From: Armigeres subalbatus
Taxonomy: Eukaryota; Arthropoda; Insecta; Diptera; Culicidae
Direction of reading: 5' to 3'
Length of the DNA: 64,000 nt
NCBI RefSeq assembly: GCF_024139115.2
Contig: NC_085141.1
Coordinates: forward strand, 380,511,278 to 380,575,277
The first letter of the stretch is position 1; every line of letters begins with the position of its first letter. Under the pieces are notes generated by a model that ran no database searches, was not told the origin of the DNA, and saw only the letters and a program-made list of their open reading frames with translations. Positions 44,691 to 57,574 of the stretch are shown piece by piece. Position numbers and translations under genes: made by a program.

Positions 44691-45149
44691 AAAACTTTTA
44701 GTGCACGTTGGTCCTACCAGGCTAAGGATTTTGAAGATAGTTAATTTGGGACGACAGCGAATTCTATTCGATCGGGACGTCTTGGGAAACCAAAAGTACG
44801 TACGATTTTCAGCCACGGTGCGTCTCAGATTTTCTCTGCTTTCTCTGCTTTCTGTATCTTTCTCTCAAGTACACGAAAGAATAAAAAGATGTCAGAATGT
44901 CCCTCAAACTCTAACTAAGCACGTTACCCGCTTCATTGTTGCCTTGATCATCCGTGTCAGTTTATCCGAAAATTCGTGTTGGTGTTTTAGCTTCCCTAGC
45001 TGGTCTCGATAGATTTTATCATAAGCGGGGTGTCCTACGAAAAGCCGTCTCACAAAGTAAAAGGATGTAAAGTATCAGAAGGCTGAAATGCATCGTAATA
45101 CGAACTTTACGATGGAACACAAGTTGGGTTGAATTGTGAATAATAACTA

Positions 45150-46440
45150 AAATATGAAGAATAGAAAATATAGAATAAATAACAAAAACAGAATGAAGAA
45201 TAAAGAGTTAAGTGTAAATAATGAAGAATAGAGAAAAAACTTCCTTAGCCGTGCGGTAAGACGCGCGGCTACAAAGCAAGACCATGCTGAGGGTGGCTGG
45301 GTTCGATTCCCGGTGCCGGTCTAGGCAATTTTCGGATTGGAAATTGTATCGATTTCCCTGGGCATAAAAGTATCATCGTGTTAGCCTCATGATATACGAA
45401 TGCAAAAATGGTAACATGGCTAAGAAACCTCGCAGTTAATAACTGTGGAAGTGCTTAATGAATACTAAGCTGCGAGGCGGCTCTGTCCCAGTGTGGGGAT
45501 GTAATGCCAATAAGAAGAAGAAGAAGAAGAGAAAAAACAAAGCCCGAGAGAAGAATAAGGAAGATGGAGAAAGAAAGTAGGAAAATGGAAGAAAAAACGG
45601 GAAGAGAGGTAGGAAAAAGATAAAGAAACAAGGAAGAAGAAAGAAGGAAAAAAAAGAAAGAAGAAATAAGAAAAAAGGAAGAAAGGAAGAAAGAAGACGG
45701 AAGAATGACGAATGAAGGAGGAAGCAAAAATGTAAATCGAAGAAGAAAAATGGAAAAAAATGGAGGAAGGAATAAGGTTGAAAGAAGAAAGAAGGACGTA
45801 GAAGGAAGACTGAAGAAGAAAGGTGAAAGAATGAAGAAGGAAAAAAAGAAGGAACAATTAAGAAAAAAAAAGAAAAGGAAAGAGGTAGACGAGAGAAGGT
45901 AAGAAGAAAAAGGGAAAAACGAAGAGGAGGAAAAAGAAGGAAGAAGAAAACAGCAAGAAAGAAGAGGGAAAAAGAAAGAAGCATGAAAGAACAAGTATAG
46001 AAGGAAGAAAGAAAAAGGAAAACAGAAGAAAGAATGAAGAAGAAAGATGAAGAAAGTAGTAGAAAGATGAAGGAAGAAGAAAGAACCAAGAATGAATAAG
46101 GTAGAAGGGAGAAGGAAGAAAGAAAATGGAAGAAGAAAGAATGAACAAGAAAGAAGTCAATAAGTGAGAATGAAAATGGAAGAAGAAAATAGGATAACAG
46201 GAGAGAAAGAAGGAAGAAGAAATAAGATAAAAGCAAGACAGAAGAAAAAAGTCAGTAGAGAGATAGAGAAAAGAAGAAAGGAAAATAAGAAGGAAGACGA
46301 AGAAAGAAGAAGGAAGTTGGAAGATAGAAGGAAAAAGTAAGAAGAAAGAAAGAAAAAATGATGGTAAAAAAATAAGAAGGAAGAAAAATTCATTTTTTTT
46401 CTTTTTTGTTCCTTGCAGAAACAAGGAAGAAGAGAGATAG
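45150..46440 (+). repeat. Polypurine tract (gaagaaagaagg)n
   Basis: About 1.2 kb of nearly pure A/G on the plus strand, the mirror of the tract at 9485. A SINE is inserted in its left part. Long open minus frames are compositional. Confidence 0.9.
45241..45527 (+). mobile_element. Full-length Feilai-like SINE
   Basis: Head ttccttagccgtgcggtaag, B box gggttcgattcccgg, (aag)n tail. The 11-bp target duplication agagaaaaaac is at 45230-45240 and 45528-45538. Confidence 0.95.
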
Positions 46441-46474
46441 CAGAATAAAAAATAAATGTAGAAGTATGCTAATA

Positions 46475-46672
46475 CACCCGATTCTTTTTTTACACGGGGG
46501 ATGCGTTCCGTGTAAAAAAAGTTTTCAGTTCAAAATTTGAAAATCCGTGTAAAAAAAGTTTTATGATTTCTCGACAAATCATGCAAAATTGAGCAACTTT
46601 GCAAAAAATTTGTATGGGATTTTTTTTACACGGCCGTGTAAAAAAAAATCCGTGTGAAAACAGAATTGGGTG
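46475..46672. mobile_element. TA-flanked MITE with tttttacacgg-rich arms
   Basis: Ends are cacccgattctttttttaca and a loosely inverse right end (...gaattgggtg), both next to TA. The word ccgtgtaaaaaaa recurs inside in both orientations. Confidence 0.8.
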
Positions 46673-46849
46673 TATCTATTATTTATTATATATTTATTAC
46701 ACTCAGCTGACGAAAATAGTCTTAATGAATATGTCTAGGTTAAATAATATTCAATTTTCTTTTTCTATAAGCGAATTGAAATGCAGACATAACATATGTC
46801 GAACGGAAGTAACCATGTGAATCATTGCAAAAATTGGCTGGTCAATCTG

Positions 46850-47690
46850 TAAAGAGTGCGATGAGAGCTCGATTGCAACAGAGATCGCAGTCTTAGCATT
46901 CTTCCTGAAGTCCTAAAGTTAAGCTGCGACAAAAGACGGGGGCAATTGATGTCATTGTTGAGCAATTTGACAACAAATGTTACTTGCTACACCTTACGCC
47001 TCCGATCAAGGGTTTGGAGGCCAAGCAGTTGACGTCTGTCGGTATACGCTGGAAGGTTCATTGCGGGATCACGCCACGGTAGATGTTTGAGGGCTAAGAT
47101 CCTTTTCTGGACACGCTCAATTCCCGCACATTACGTCGTTCGGTGCCCAAACAACAGATCCGTTTTCAGAATTGGTCGGTCGAGAGCGACATTATCAAAT
47201 TGATTAATGTTTAATACAATCATCAATACTGCGAACGATAACATAGTTCTTGAGATCATCAGCGGAAATCAGCTTGCACTTAAAGCCAAGCGATGTGGCA
47301 ACATCGTTGAAAACAGATGAAGAATAATAACGGACCCAAGTTGCTTACTTGCGGGACGCCAGAAGTGCTGATAAATGGTAAGGAGTCTTAACACTAGTCT
47401 GTTTGCATGCATTATGCAATATATGCACATCGATGGAATATGACAACAGGAACTCCATCAACTCAATCAGAACGATCGCTGGCGTTATTTAGAACGTTTC
47501 AAGATCCACTGTATTGAGAGCTTCATCAAAGACTTTATTCGGAACGGTAGAGTTTTTCCTTTCACTGTTTACAAAGCTCCAGAAAAAATTCGGGTCCCGA
47601 CTACAGGTGTGCTCCGGTCCGAAAACCGTCGGCAGCGCTGTTTGTCAGAATGCTGGCCGTCACGCTGACGGCGTGCCAATTATCTATTAC
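46850..47690 (-). pseudogene. Jockey-like LINE reverse-transcriptase remnant
   Basis: On the minus strand: RDPNFFWSFVNSERKNSTVP (about 47600-47540), then a degenerate segment matching 'NLGPLLF..F.NDVA' (about 47345-47290), FKCKLISADDLKNYV in place of the FADD-K box, and finally IERVQKRILALKHLPWRDPA with LLGLQTLDRRRKV (about 47130-46990). Several stops and an internal deletion. A different clade from the RTE-like pieces. Confidence 0.75.
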
Positions 47691-47709
47691 ATTTATTCTT
47701 TAAAGTTTT

Positions 47710-48000
47710 TTTTCTCTTCATTTTTTTTGGATATTTTCAAGATATTAACGTGAAAAACTTTAGAATTTCACGGGAAAAGTCTTAGGAACTTCCCCTTTTC
47801 CAAAATATTCATTTGGAAATTATTTTCCAATTTTTCACGTAAACTACTTTGAAGTTTCGAGAATTATTTGGAGTTTTCAGAGAAAGTTCTTTAAAACTCG
47901 CAAGGAAAACTATTAGTGAAAAAATCTTCAGAATTTCTACAGAAAAATGTTCAGAATCTCGACGGAAAGTTTTTCGGAATTTCTGTTCAATAATTTTCGA
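47710..48000. repeat. 'gaatttcacggaaa' degenerate repeat
   Basis: Short irregular copies (agaatttcacggg, ggaatttctg). Similar flanks lie next to the ggccaaa repeats at 55300 and 61230. Confidence 0.5.
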
Positions 48001-48004
48001 AATA

Positions 48005-48260
48005 TGCGGAATATGCGCGAGATAGAAACTTTGAGGAATGCCGCCGCTGAATGCCGCCTACAAGGTACTATCCTAAATTTTATGCCGTCGACTAACACCA
48101 ATTGCAAAAGAGTTCGTGGGGTAGTACCAGAAGGGATTCATAAACAAACGCTCCACCTCAGACCATGTGCTCACAGTACGCCAGATATTGCAGAAATGCC
48201 GCGAATACAATGTACCAAACGCATATGTACAATCGATCGAGACCAGCTATGGCAGCTTAA
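48005..48260 (+). pseudogene. RTE-like reverse-transcriptase scrap
   Basis: Reads AAYKVLS, then after frame changes VPEGFINKRSTSDHVLTVRQ and ILQKCREYNVP. The intact element reads AAYKVISQI...VDGRSTTDQIFTVRQ-ILQKCREYQVP. Confidence 0.75.
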
Positions 48261-48339
48261 AAAAATGGGAAAGGGTCGTAAAGCCGAAAATCATTCGACG
48301 GAAAGGCATTTCGGGCGGAACGGTTATGAATGAAGAACG

Positions 48340-48990
48340 GTTTGATCAAAAATTGCATTTGGCTAAAGCGGCTTGTTTGGTCGAATGAGTCGACAGGCCG
48401 AAAATGACGTAATGGTCGTTTAATAGACAGGCCGAACGGCTTTTCAGACAAACGGCCATATCGTTTGTCCTTTTCGGCAAACGGTATTTTCGGTCAAATT
48501 ACCTATTTGCCAAACGAGTTGTTCGGCGAAATGACGAGTTCGGCTGAACGATATGTCCAGTTGTATATATATTTCGGCTAAATGACCAGTTCGGCCAGAT
48601 AGGTCTAATGGTTTATTCGGTCAAACACATTTCGGCCAAATGGCCCTTCCTGTTGTTTGGTCGAAAGCCATTCGGCGAAAAGCCATTTGTTCGAATGTCG
48701 CTTGGCCGAATAACACGGTAAGCTGATTCCCATTTGACGAAATTAAACGTTTGTCCGAAACGGTTGTTGGGTCGAAAATGGTTTGTCCGAAAATATAATT
48801 TTGCCGAAAGCGACATACAGCCGAAAATGACATTCGGCCGAGCTCGTAATTTGGCCATCAAAGTTGTTTGGTCTCATTTGCCTTTAAGCTGAAACTGCTC
48901 TTGGGCATAAATAATCGTTTGGCTAAATAGATCATTTAGCACAAAATGCCGTTTGATCGTTTTGCACAAAAAGCCATTTGGTCCGAAAAC
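48340..48990. repeat. 'ggccaaatgg' interspersed repeat, copy 1
   Basis: Irregular ~20-base units with ttcggccaaa/tttggccgaa. Unit order, including gaaattaaacgtttgtccgaa and gaaagcgacatac, matches 61380-62100. Confidence 0.75.
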
Positions 48991-50048
48991 GGGATCGTAG
49001 CAAGCCAGGCGCGCGGATAGTTTCTTTTGAATTTGCTGTCACGTTTTTGTTCGTTCGCGCAAGGAATTGATTCGGCTGATGTTTATATTTTGCAAATTTA
49101 ATAGAAAAAAAATCAATTTATCTGAAGTTTGAAATTTACGCGTTTGATGACCTTCAATAAAGTGTATTTCTTAATTAAGTGCGCGAAGTCGTTTGTTTAG
49201 TCTGTATACGAGGATGTGTTTGGTGAAATATGTGTGATAATATCAGAAATACATGGATCAATAACAAATTGCTCAGAATTGTTCTGGAAGAGTGAAGTGA
49301 ATTGCTCGTGGACACTAGAAGTGGTTTTCGCTTCCTCAGTTTATTTATCCGGAATTGGAACTAGACGACTCCAATACATTGTCAGTTCCCCCCGAAAAAT
49401 TGGTTCAGGTGGTTCTGTCAAACTTATTTATATCGGGAGCATTTCTCGATTAAGGTGTAAAAGGTTAAAGATGAACCTAATATTATTTTTTATTATTGTT
49501 AATAACACAATTGCATTATTCTTTAGTTAAATGGATATAGGCTCGTATATAATCTGAATGCTTAAAAATATAGATATCACTATAACGTGGTTTGTTGCTG
49601 GATTAATTGAAACGATTATTTATAGGGGTACCAACCCGTGAACAACTTGGCATCTGTAGTACGATGTAACCAACAATCAATATGAAACTAGCGATTATTT
49701 CGTGGTTCCAGTTGCGCAAATTATGAACAATCCTCGGTACCCAGAAATGTCATCTCAGTAACCAGTACGTAATCTATTAACGGCACCTTAGAACAAGATT
49801 TAGCACTGCTGTCATGGCAACATTTCGAAGATTTATTTTTTCACCAAACAAAAACAAACTTGGAAAATGTTTGGTAAAATCTTCTGACTCCTGAAAAAAC
49901 ATAAGCATAATCTCTCATTTTGCTCTATAAACTTCCTTTTAAATTAACTTTTAGTTCTATTTTAGCCACAGCACGAAAAATGACTTAATATCAATGAGAT
50001 GACAACATATTTATTGATAGGAAAATTTTAACGACTTCTTTCGGCAAG

Positions 50049-50051
<3 letters not shown>
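48991..50051. other. Unassigned spacer
   Basis: No gene or clear repeat recognised. Confidence 0.4.

Positions 50052-50081
<30 letters not shown>
50052..50081. repeat. (TA)n microsatellite
   Basis: About 15 TA units without interruption. Confidence 0.95.
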
Positions 50082-50085
<4 letters not shown>

Positions 50086-50329
50086 AGTTGGATAAGCTTT
50101 AAAATCAGCAAAACTCTCGAATGAATAGAAAACCTAAAAAAAATGCTATATACCTATAATATAATCAATAGGTCCCATATTGCCCCTATTCAAAGCATGG
50201 TAGCACATAACATATAGGCATCTTGCATTATATTCCTGTAACCCCCTTAGACTCATCCTGGTTTGCTGGCGTAACTACGGAAAGAAGGATCCTGTTCGGA
50301 GTGCTGTTCGGTACCCCTTGTACATAAGT

Positions 50330-50910
50330 AGGAAAAGGTTCCATTCAAAAGCCAAAATAACTCCACGCAGAAATCCAAAAGTATTCCTTTCGAAAGTCTA
50401 AAAGGACTCCGGTCGAAAGTTTAAAATAATTTTGTTCAGAAGCCAAGATTCTGTTCGGAAGTTCAAAAACGCCATCGTGAAGCCCTAAAGAAATCGGTTC
50501 TGTAACCCAAAAGCGTTCCCTTCAGAAGTATAAAAGGATTTCTTTCGGAAACCCAAAGAACGAGACGAACATCATGAACGGAGACCTTCTGGTCTTCCGA
50601 ACGGAACTTTTTTTGGTTTCGAAAGAAACTGGGTTTTTGGAACAGATTCCTCTTGCGCTTCCAAACAAAATCCTTCTAGGGATTCGGTAGGAAATCCTAG
50701 GATTTTGTTCGGAATCCCAAAAGGATTCTATTAGGAATCCCTTTCCCAGAAGCAGAAAAAGATTCCGCTTAGATGCCCAGAAAGCTCCATGTGGAAATTC
50801 AAAAATGTTCTTTTCGAAAATCAAATAGGATTCTGTTCAGAAGTCCAATAGAATTCCGTTAAGAATCCTCAAACAATTTTGTTCGGAAGTCCAACAAATA
50901 TGCTTTAAAA
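50330..50910 (+). repeat. Diverged ~28-bp minisatellite 'attctgttcggaagtccaaaagg'
   Basis: About 20 imperfect units; the second half (50530-50780) reads as inverse copies (ttccgaacaaaatcc), so the array contains an inversion. Confidence 0.75.
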
Positions 50911-52876
50911 TAATAGTAGAGGAGGCTTGTACAGTTTAGTGTGTAAAAAATGTATCAAATAGCAGTAATTGAACGACGAGCGACAGTAAACTGGACAAAA
51001 TTTGCAAGATGCCCAAAAGTTTGAAAAAAAAATTATCGGAGGAGCCTTGAAGATTTCTTCTGTTAAATAGGATGAAGTTCTTAAAGAAAGGAACATGTTT
51101 AGTAAGTTCATAGGATCGATGATATTTTTTTGAGATGCACAAATTTTTAGCAATTTCTGAATTCATGTTTATTTTGTTTTTGTTTTTTCGCTAGTTTCGA
51201 TAGTTCGATAGAGGACCAAAATTTCTGTAAGTAATTTTTAAAATCCTTGAAGTAAATGTTGGTAAACACTGTCGCTGTCACTGGAATAGATACGCTTGTT
51301 CAATGTAAGTTGAACATCAATACATTTAAACTATGTTCCTTTGCTTAAAACAACTCAAGTCTTTCCGAGACGGACAGTGGTGCAGAACGGTGTGGTCCCA
51401 GAATATCACGTATTTTAAATAAAAATTACCGATGAAGTAAAGTGAGTCAGATTTAGTCCGAACAGGTTATTTTTAAATAAATGTATTGTAATGTCTTCTA
51501 GTATTTGAGAAGTAGTCAGGCCCAAGTGAGAGGAAACCAAGATTTCTGATATTTATTCCTCGGGGCTCAGCAACCTAAATCCTTCATGTGATGGTGTTCC
51601 TGTCGGGTTCTAGACTAGGAGGTAGCTTATACAGGGAATCGGCCGTTCCGAGTCCTCCAGGTGGATCTGAATATATGGAAATTTGTAGTTTATGTAGGAC
51701 TCAACCCCCGATCAGCTGAAAAATCAACGTACCTACGAGTCTGGGAGAGATGCACTTACCCCGACAATCAGATCTTCAACCGTCGGAAGCATTCCTCCTC
51801 ACTTTGAGGAGGCTATTCGATCTACATGCTACCACTACCCAGTATTCGATGTTTTCAAGGCCTGAAACGACTCCCATTACATAATCTCCGACACACCGGC
51901 GGCGAGCTCATCCCTACCCCTATCAATCTTCGACGTACCGATTGCTTGATCAGCACATACGAGAGAACCTTCGTAGCTCCGAAGGCAAATCTCATCACCA
52001 AAAACATTCGCTTTTGTCGCACTGGCGGTGTACTCAGCCTAGACTGGACATCGTTGAACAATGCTCGAGCGGAGCGAGGTTAGTCATTTTCATATTATAA
52101 CAACGAGTATAAGGACCAAAGCAAGTAATCCAATCTGGACCGTAGGGGGCGATAGGAATATGAACAGAAGAATAATTTTGTTCGTCGCTAACGGGATTTA
52201 AGATATTAGATCACTTGCATGCCGTTTGGTGATGCTTGTGGTCGGATAAGGAAGGTTCCTATTTGAATAATTCCGCGTGATTTTGATAGACTCGTCTCGC
52301 TTGGTATACATTTACTGCTTCACATAAAAACCATCCAATCGCCTGCATCCAATCAAATTCTGAAACGTTTCAAAATATATCAATCATAAAGAAAAAAGAA
52401 TTGAATATTGACGATGAAATAATTATTTTCTCTCCAATCTTTCTTCAAATGTATCTCCGACATCGACCGGAAAACAGTAAACAAACAAATGTAATAATAC
52501 CCATGACGACGGTAGTAAATTAGAACAAATTCAAATTCAAATAGAAAGATTGCTTAGTTTTGCTGGGTACCGCTGGGTACCAGAGAGATTAGTACACTGG
52601 AACCATACAATGAGTACTAATTTGCTCTGACCCCAACATCTTGATAATTATATCTATGATGTAACTGTACTCCGAAATTTTACTTCAAGATGACCAACTG
52701 CAGCTTGAAGGAGCGATTGCCAAAACAAATCAAATGGCGGAAATTTTACAGCCGGTTTATTTTCATCGATAGCACTTAAATGTCGCATACCATGGACATT
52801 TACAAGGATTTCCAAGAACGAATATGTTATGTGAAGTATTAATGGGCTGGAAATACAGAGGAGGAAAGTAACGTTA
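50911..52876. other. Unassigned sequence with one GC-richer block
   Basis: Block 51600-52083 is less A/T-rich than its surroundings and holds an 85-codon plus frame (ends NNARAERG). I do not recognise a product; it may be a piece of an unknown element. Confidence 0.35.
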
Positions 52877-53413
52877 GGGTAAAACGTCCTATCGTTGTGG
52901 TATGCCCTAATGTTGCGGTAGTGTTAAAGTAGTCCATTCTGGATATAATACCATTGCAAACAATTGTGGGAACGTTAAAACTCTTCGGATTAACGACTAG
53001 AACAGCTTTTGTTTGACAAAATTCCGTTCAAAACGATGAATAATCAACATTTTTCGTTAAAAATTTGAATCCTTTGAGCCTATTATTGCGGTAGTGCTAA
53101 GGTCCTATTGTTGCGGTATCGCTCTCCATAAGAATTACATGCAATACCGCAACAATAGGACTGACCTTCAAAAAATATCGCAACGATGGGCAACTGCGTC
53201 CTATTATTGCGGTAGTTTGTTTTTATTGTGATAAAAACAAAACAACATAATTTCAGCACAATTGACGTAATGTTTACGAAACTATAGTTAACGAGCATCC
53301 TATTCAACTACTACAATGTGAAAATCGACCAACAGGTAATTTTTGAAAAAAAATGTGTAATCAATTTTGTTTTGACACGATGCTTAACCCCTCCATAATA
53401 GGTCGTTTTACCC
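52877..53413. mobile_element. TA-flanked MITE, 537 bp, repeating 'cctattgttgcggtag'
   Basis: Ends gggtaaaacgtcctat and its inverse ...ataggtcgttttaccc lie next to TA (52875-52876, 53414-53415). The word cctatTgTTgcggta recurs at least four more times inside, once as an 18-bp perfect hairpin (53102-53119 with 53144-53161). Confidence 0.82.
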
Positions 53414-55059
53414 TATTGGATAAATGAGAGCGGGAGATGTCGCTTTTCAAAATAGCTTATAAAAAACTAATGCAAAATGGGTGATCCATCCTTTTCATTT
53501 TTAATTTATAGTAAACCCCCGCGAAATATTTCTCCGCAGTTATAATCCGATTGTCAAATCCATACAAATGAACCAAAAAAAGCCCACAGCCATTTGAAAA
53601 CAGACAGGATAGGTAATATATTTAAATGAGTGAATAGTCGGACTAACGAGAGGCTTTCTTTGAGGTAAAAGTTACTAGGGACGGGAAAATCAAATTTTCA
53701 AAAAAATCGAGAGTGATCAAAACTCACCCGCGATCTTTCTTTTAAATTATCAAGTGATAAAAATACGCCAGCGATTTAAAATCGTTTGAAAATCGTATCT
53801 TGATTTGAAGCATTTATCACATTTTGAATTCTTTTTCCTTACTAGCATGAAACCATAAGGCCAAATAGTAGATATAACGGCACTTTTGACAATTAGCTTA
53901 TTTTAGTAAAGATTAATGTTTGAATGAAAATTCTGTGTTTATAATCGTTTGAGTACAAAATTTGAGAAGTTATCGCCGGCGAAAACTCGCCTACTGTTTT
54001 CACGTGAAAAGTTTTCACATGGAAATTGCAATCATTATCGTCTGATAATGATTCACCACAACACTAAAAGTAACCTTACACCTCGGGAAAACTTTCCGCC
54101 GGATTTTGGTTCGCGCGTCCCGTGTATTTTAAATGGGACCGGCATTATGATTTTCCATGCCCTATTTCGAATAATTCGTGCCCAACATCGCATAATATGT
54201 AAAAACGCGCGGGAAAAATTCGCGGACCAAATTCCCAAGTTGTGAAGCAACCTTAACATGAAATTTTGGGTTGGAAATTTTCTCGACTTCCCTCACGTAA
54301 AAAGATGTTGCAGTTGAAAATATCGTACCGAGGAATTAATTTAAGAATATGCACCGACGATTTTCTGCAGTTAACAAACCCGTTTGATTTTATCATTACG
54401 TGCAGTGAAAATAAACTGTGGCGGTTATTTGTTTGATTAAAATGGAACATTGATTTAAATACTCTATAATACTATCTTTCGTTAAGAATTAAACACAAAG
54501 AAATCAAGTTTTATTCTGATCCAAATGTGAAGCATTGCGTGTGTTTTAAAAAGAAACTTCCTAGTCATGATGATAGTATCAAGTCAACCGCAAGTTCCTT
54601 TGTTCTCACATATTATCATTTTATGAGAATCAAGTTACGAAGCTGTATGACAAAGAATAATCATTTATACAGCTATTAAATTTAACTTCTTAGATTCAAC
54701 TATTGAAACTGCATAGATCAGTGGGAACTCGTTGTCTAAAATTTTTATTAAATGGGCGATATATAAAACAAATTTCGTTTTCAAAGCGACAAATTTCAAC
54801 ATTTAAAGCATTGGAAGTTTTTTATCAGAATCTTTTCATTAATTGCAATTACCAATTCACCCTATCCATATGACGCTCCTGTCCGTTGTTTGGTGACAAC
54901 AAATGACGAAAACAAAAAACATGGTTTCTACGGAGGGAAAGTGTGGCGGCGGTGTAGGATGACCCATTGTTTATGTTTCGAAGCGCCATCTACGATTTGC
55001 AAGTGGGTACGCGAAACTAAGGCCAAATGTCAAGTTGTGGGGGGGTTGTATGGGAGATA
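53414..55059. other. Unassigned spacer
   Basis: A/T-rich; short frames only. No element boundaries found. Confidence 0.4.
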
Positions 55060-55290
55060 CACACACACAATGGCCCTTTCGGTCAAACGACTATTTCGGC
55101 CAATTGAGCTATTCGGCCAAAGGATTTTTTCAGCCAAAGGAACTGTTTGGCCGAACGACATTTTCGACCGTATGTACCTTTCGACCAAATGACATTTTCG
55201 GCGAAATAACTTTAAGCTAGATGGGCTTCGACTAAATGGTTTATTTGGTCAAATGTCATATTTGGCTTTAGGCCAAATGGCTTTGTGACG
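55060..55290. repeat. 'ggccaaatgg' interspersed repeat, copy 2
   Basis: Units such as tttcggccaattgagc, ttcggccaaagg and tttggccgaacgac. Its right end (gggcttcgactaaatgg, tttattt/cggtcaaa) also occurs at 48600 and 62070. Confidence 0.72.
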
Positions 55291-57572
55291 AAAGACCCTT
55301 CTCCGTTCAAAATTTCTATTTCAACGATAAATTCTTTGGATTTCTACGGAAATCCTAAAACACGGTAATAAAGTTTAAAAACCGGGTAATTCTTAAAAAA
55401 ATTGCACTCGAAGTTCTTCTTAGTTTTTTCAAGGAAATCATTGGTATTTTCACGAAAAATTCCGTGGAGTTCCAACGTGATGAGTTGCGGATATGTATCG
55501 GAAAATTTTGCGGACTTTTTCGAATTTTAATCAGCGTGGAAGATCATAGGAAATCAACGGGGTGAAAAATTTTAAACGAGGGCGCGCGGATTCAAAATTT
55601 AATGTTGAAAGATATAGATCATTAAGTGAAAGAACCAGATCAGATCCGTTCATCAAAGGGATTTCTTTCGCTCAGATAATCTTCTTATCGATTGTTGTTT
55701 AACTTCCGCCATGTACCCTAAGTGTGGAACCGCTGAAATAGATCATTGCTATAAATATGAAGTGTAGAATATGAAAGTGAAATTACAAAAATGACTCCAG
55801 ATGTCATGTAATTAATGTCATTACATTTTCGACGGCATAGAGATAGGGCCGAACCGTTTCATAATCATACACGGCTAATAAATTAAGAAATCAAATCTAA
55901 AAGATTGGCTCTAATTTCCGAAATATACATCGATTTATTATTTTTTACTCACCCATAATTGCAAAATTCAAACCATAAATAGTTTGTCTATAGAACTGGA
56001 AAATAAAAAATAAAAACAATTCGTTGTATGTGCATCGTAAAAACTTCAACCAATTCCATTTTGAGAAGGTCAGAAGTCTCGATCGGCGTTATTTACTCGC
56101 GTTCCTCAAAACATACCATACTCTTATTGGAGTGATCTATCATGGATGGAGTCACCAATGGATCGTGAGAGCTCACGTTGTAAGTAACTAATCACCGCGC
56201 GCCCTCGTCGATTGCGTCTAAATGCATCGCCGTGAGCGATAAACAAGTGGGAGTTTGCAACCTCAACAACTCACTGTGTTGTATATATGCCGTATGTTGC
56301 AATAACCCTCTGCTGCCTAAGGAGCATGTTTTGACCATTTACTCGCCGCCACATTGCCAGCATGCCACTTGGCCGAAAATGCGAGATTGAAACCTACGTT
56401 TCGTATCGAATGTTATGCAAATAAAGTTATAATCTCTAAAGGCCTTACGTCATGCATCGCTTACTGGCTCAAGAAATCCCCACCTGAAGTCACATTTTTT
56501 TTGCCACTAGGACGGTCGTTCACCGCTTTATGCGCGCTTTAGTGTGGACTTCATGCGCATTACAGTGTGCCAATAAAACAATGATTCAATCTTTCAAAAA
56601 GTTATGGTGTTGTATACTAGAATTAACAATATTTAATTTTTAACTCTTTTTGATGAATTTGGATATGGAAAATTTAAAAGTTGACTACTATTAAATTTGG
56701 ACAAAGTATGTTAACAATACTGTTCTAAAAATAATTGTCCAATATTACCTTCTGTGGTAGACCGGATAAGTGGTATTTATCCAAAAAGCTGACAAATGGT
56801 TAATATATGCAAACTTGCTTCACCCTAACGTGTAAATGCAAAAAGCAGCGATACAGGCGACATCAGTAGTTATCCATCCACAGAACCACGATTCGAATCA
56901 ACAAAGACCTCCGATATGACTTTTATTAGTTGTACCAACCAACAATAATCTCTCAATCTCTCTCACGCGGTTAGACCACAAGTCCACTCACCACGGCACT
57001 GTGCTCAATGCTCATCCCCACCGTGAACGGTTCTGATACGTAGTCCAATGAGCAAAATCAACACCAAGGTTTTCAATCCTAAAGACAACTATAATCACCA
57101 CCAGTCAGGCAAGTCTCGTGATTTTGATCGAAGTCGAAATATAATACTTACTGTACATACATACACACACAAAAACAACAGCACCGATATATTGCTTGAA
57201 TATGATATGGAGGCTCGGTAGCGGAGGTGGGTGGTGGATGCCTCCCTTCCCTATACGGTAGGTTCGATAGTGTAAACCCGCGGAAATCGCGCCACGCGAA
57301 GTGAGTGGAAATCAAAGCAGCATACTAATTCATCGAAAGCGTTAAAAATGATACATCGTTGAAGATTTCTGTAGGGTCGGGGAGAAACGTTGAATCGGCA
57401 TAAAGAACAAATATGACAGCTGTTCTATAACATTTGCCAAAACTTATCATCTTCTGTTTTCATATAGTTTTTTTTTCTATCGGTTGTAGAATCAACGCCT
57501 CTGTAGGATCGTTGAGGCATTTTTTTGACTAATTATTGACCTTCATAAGTAGCAATCCTTACAATTTTCAAT
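55291..57572. other. Unassigned spacer
   Basis: Starts with ggaatttc-like degenerate repeats (to about 55560), then mixed sequence without a recognised gene. The 62-codon frame at 56354 has no support. Confidence 0.4.
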
Positions 57573-57574
57573 TT

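Noticed and set aside
45436..46424. Minus frames of 266 and 188 codons
   Set aside because: Translation of a polypurine tract and a SINE tail.
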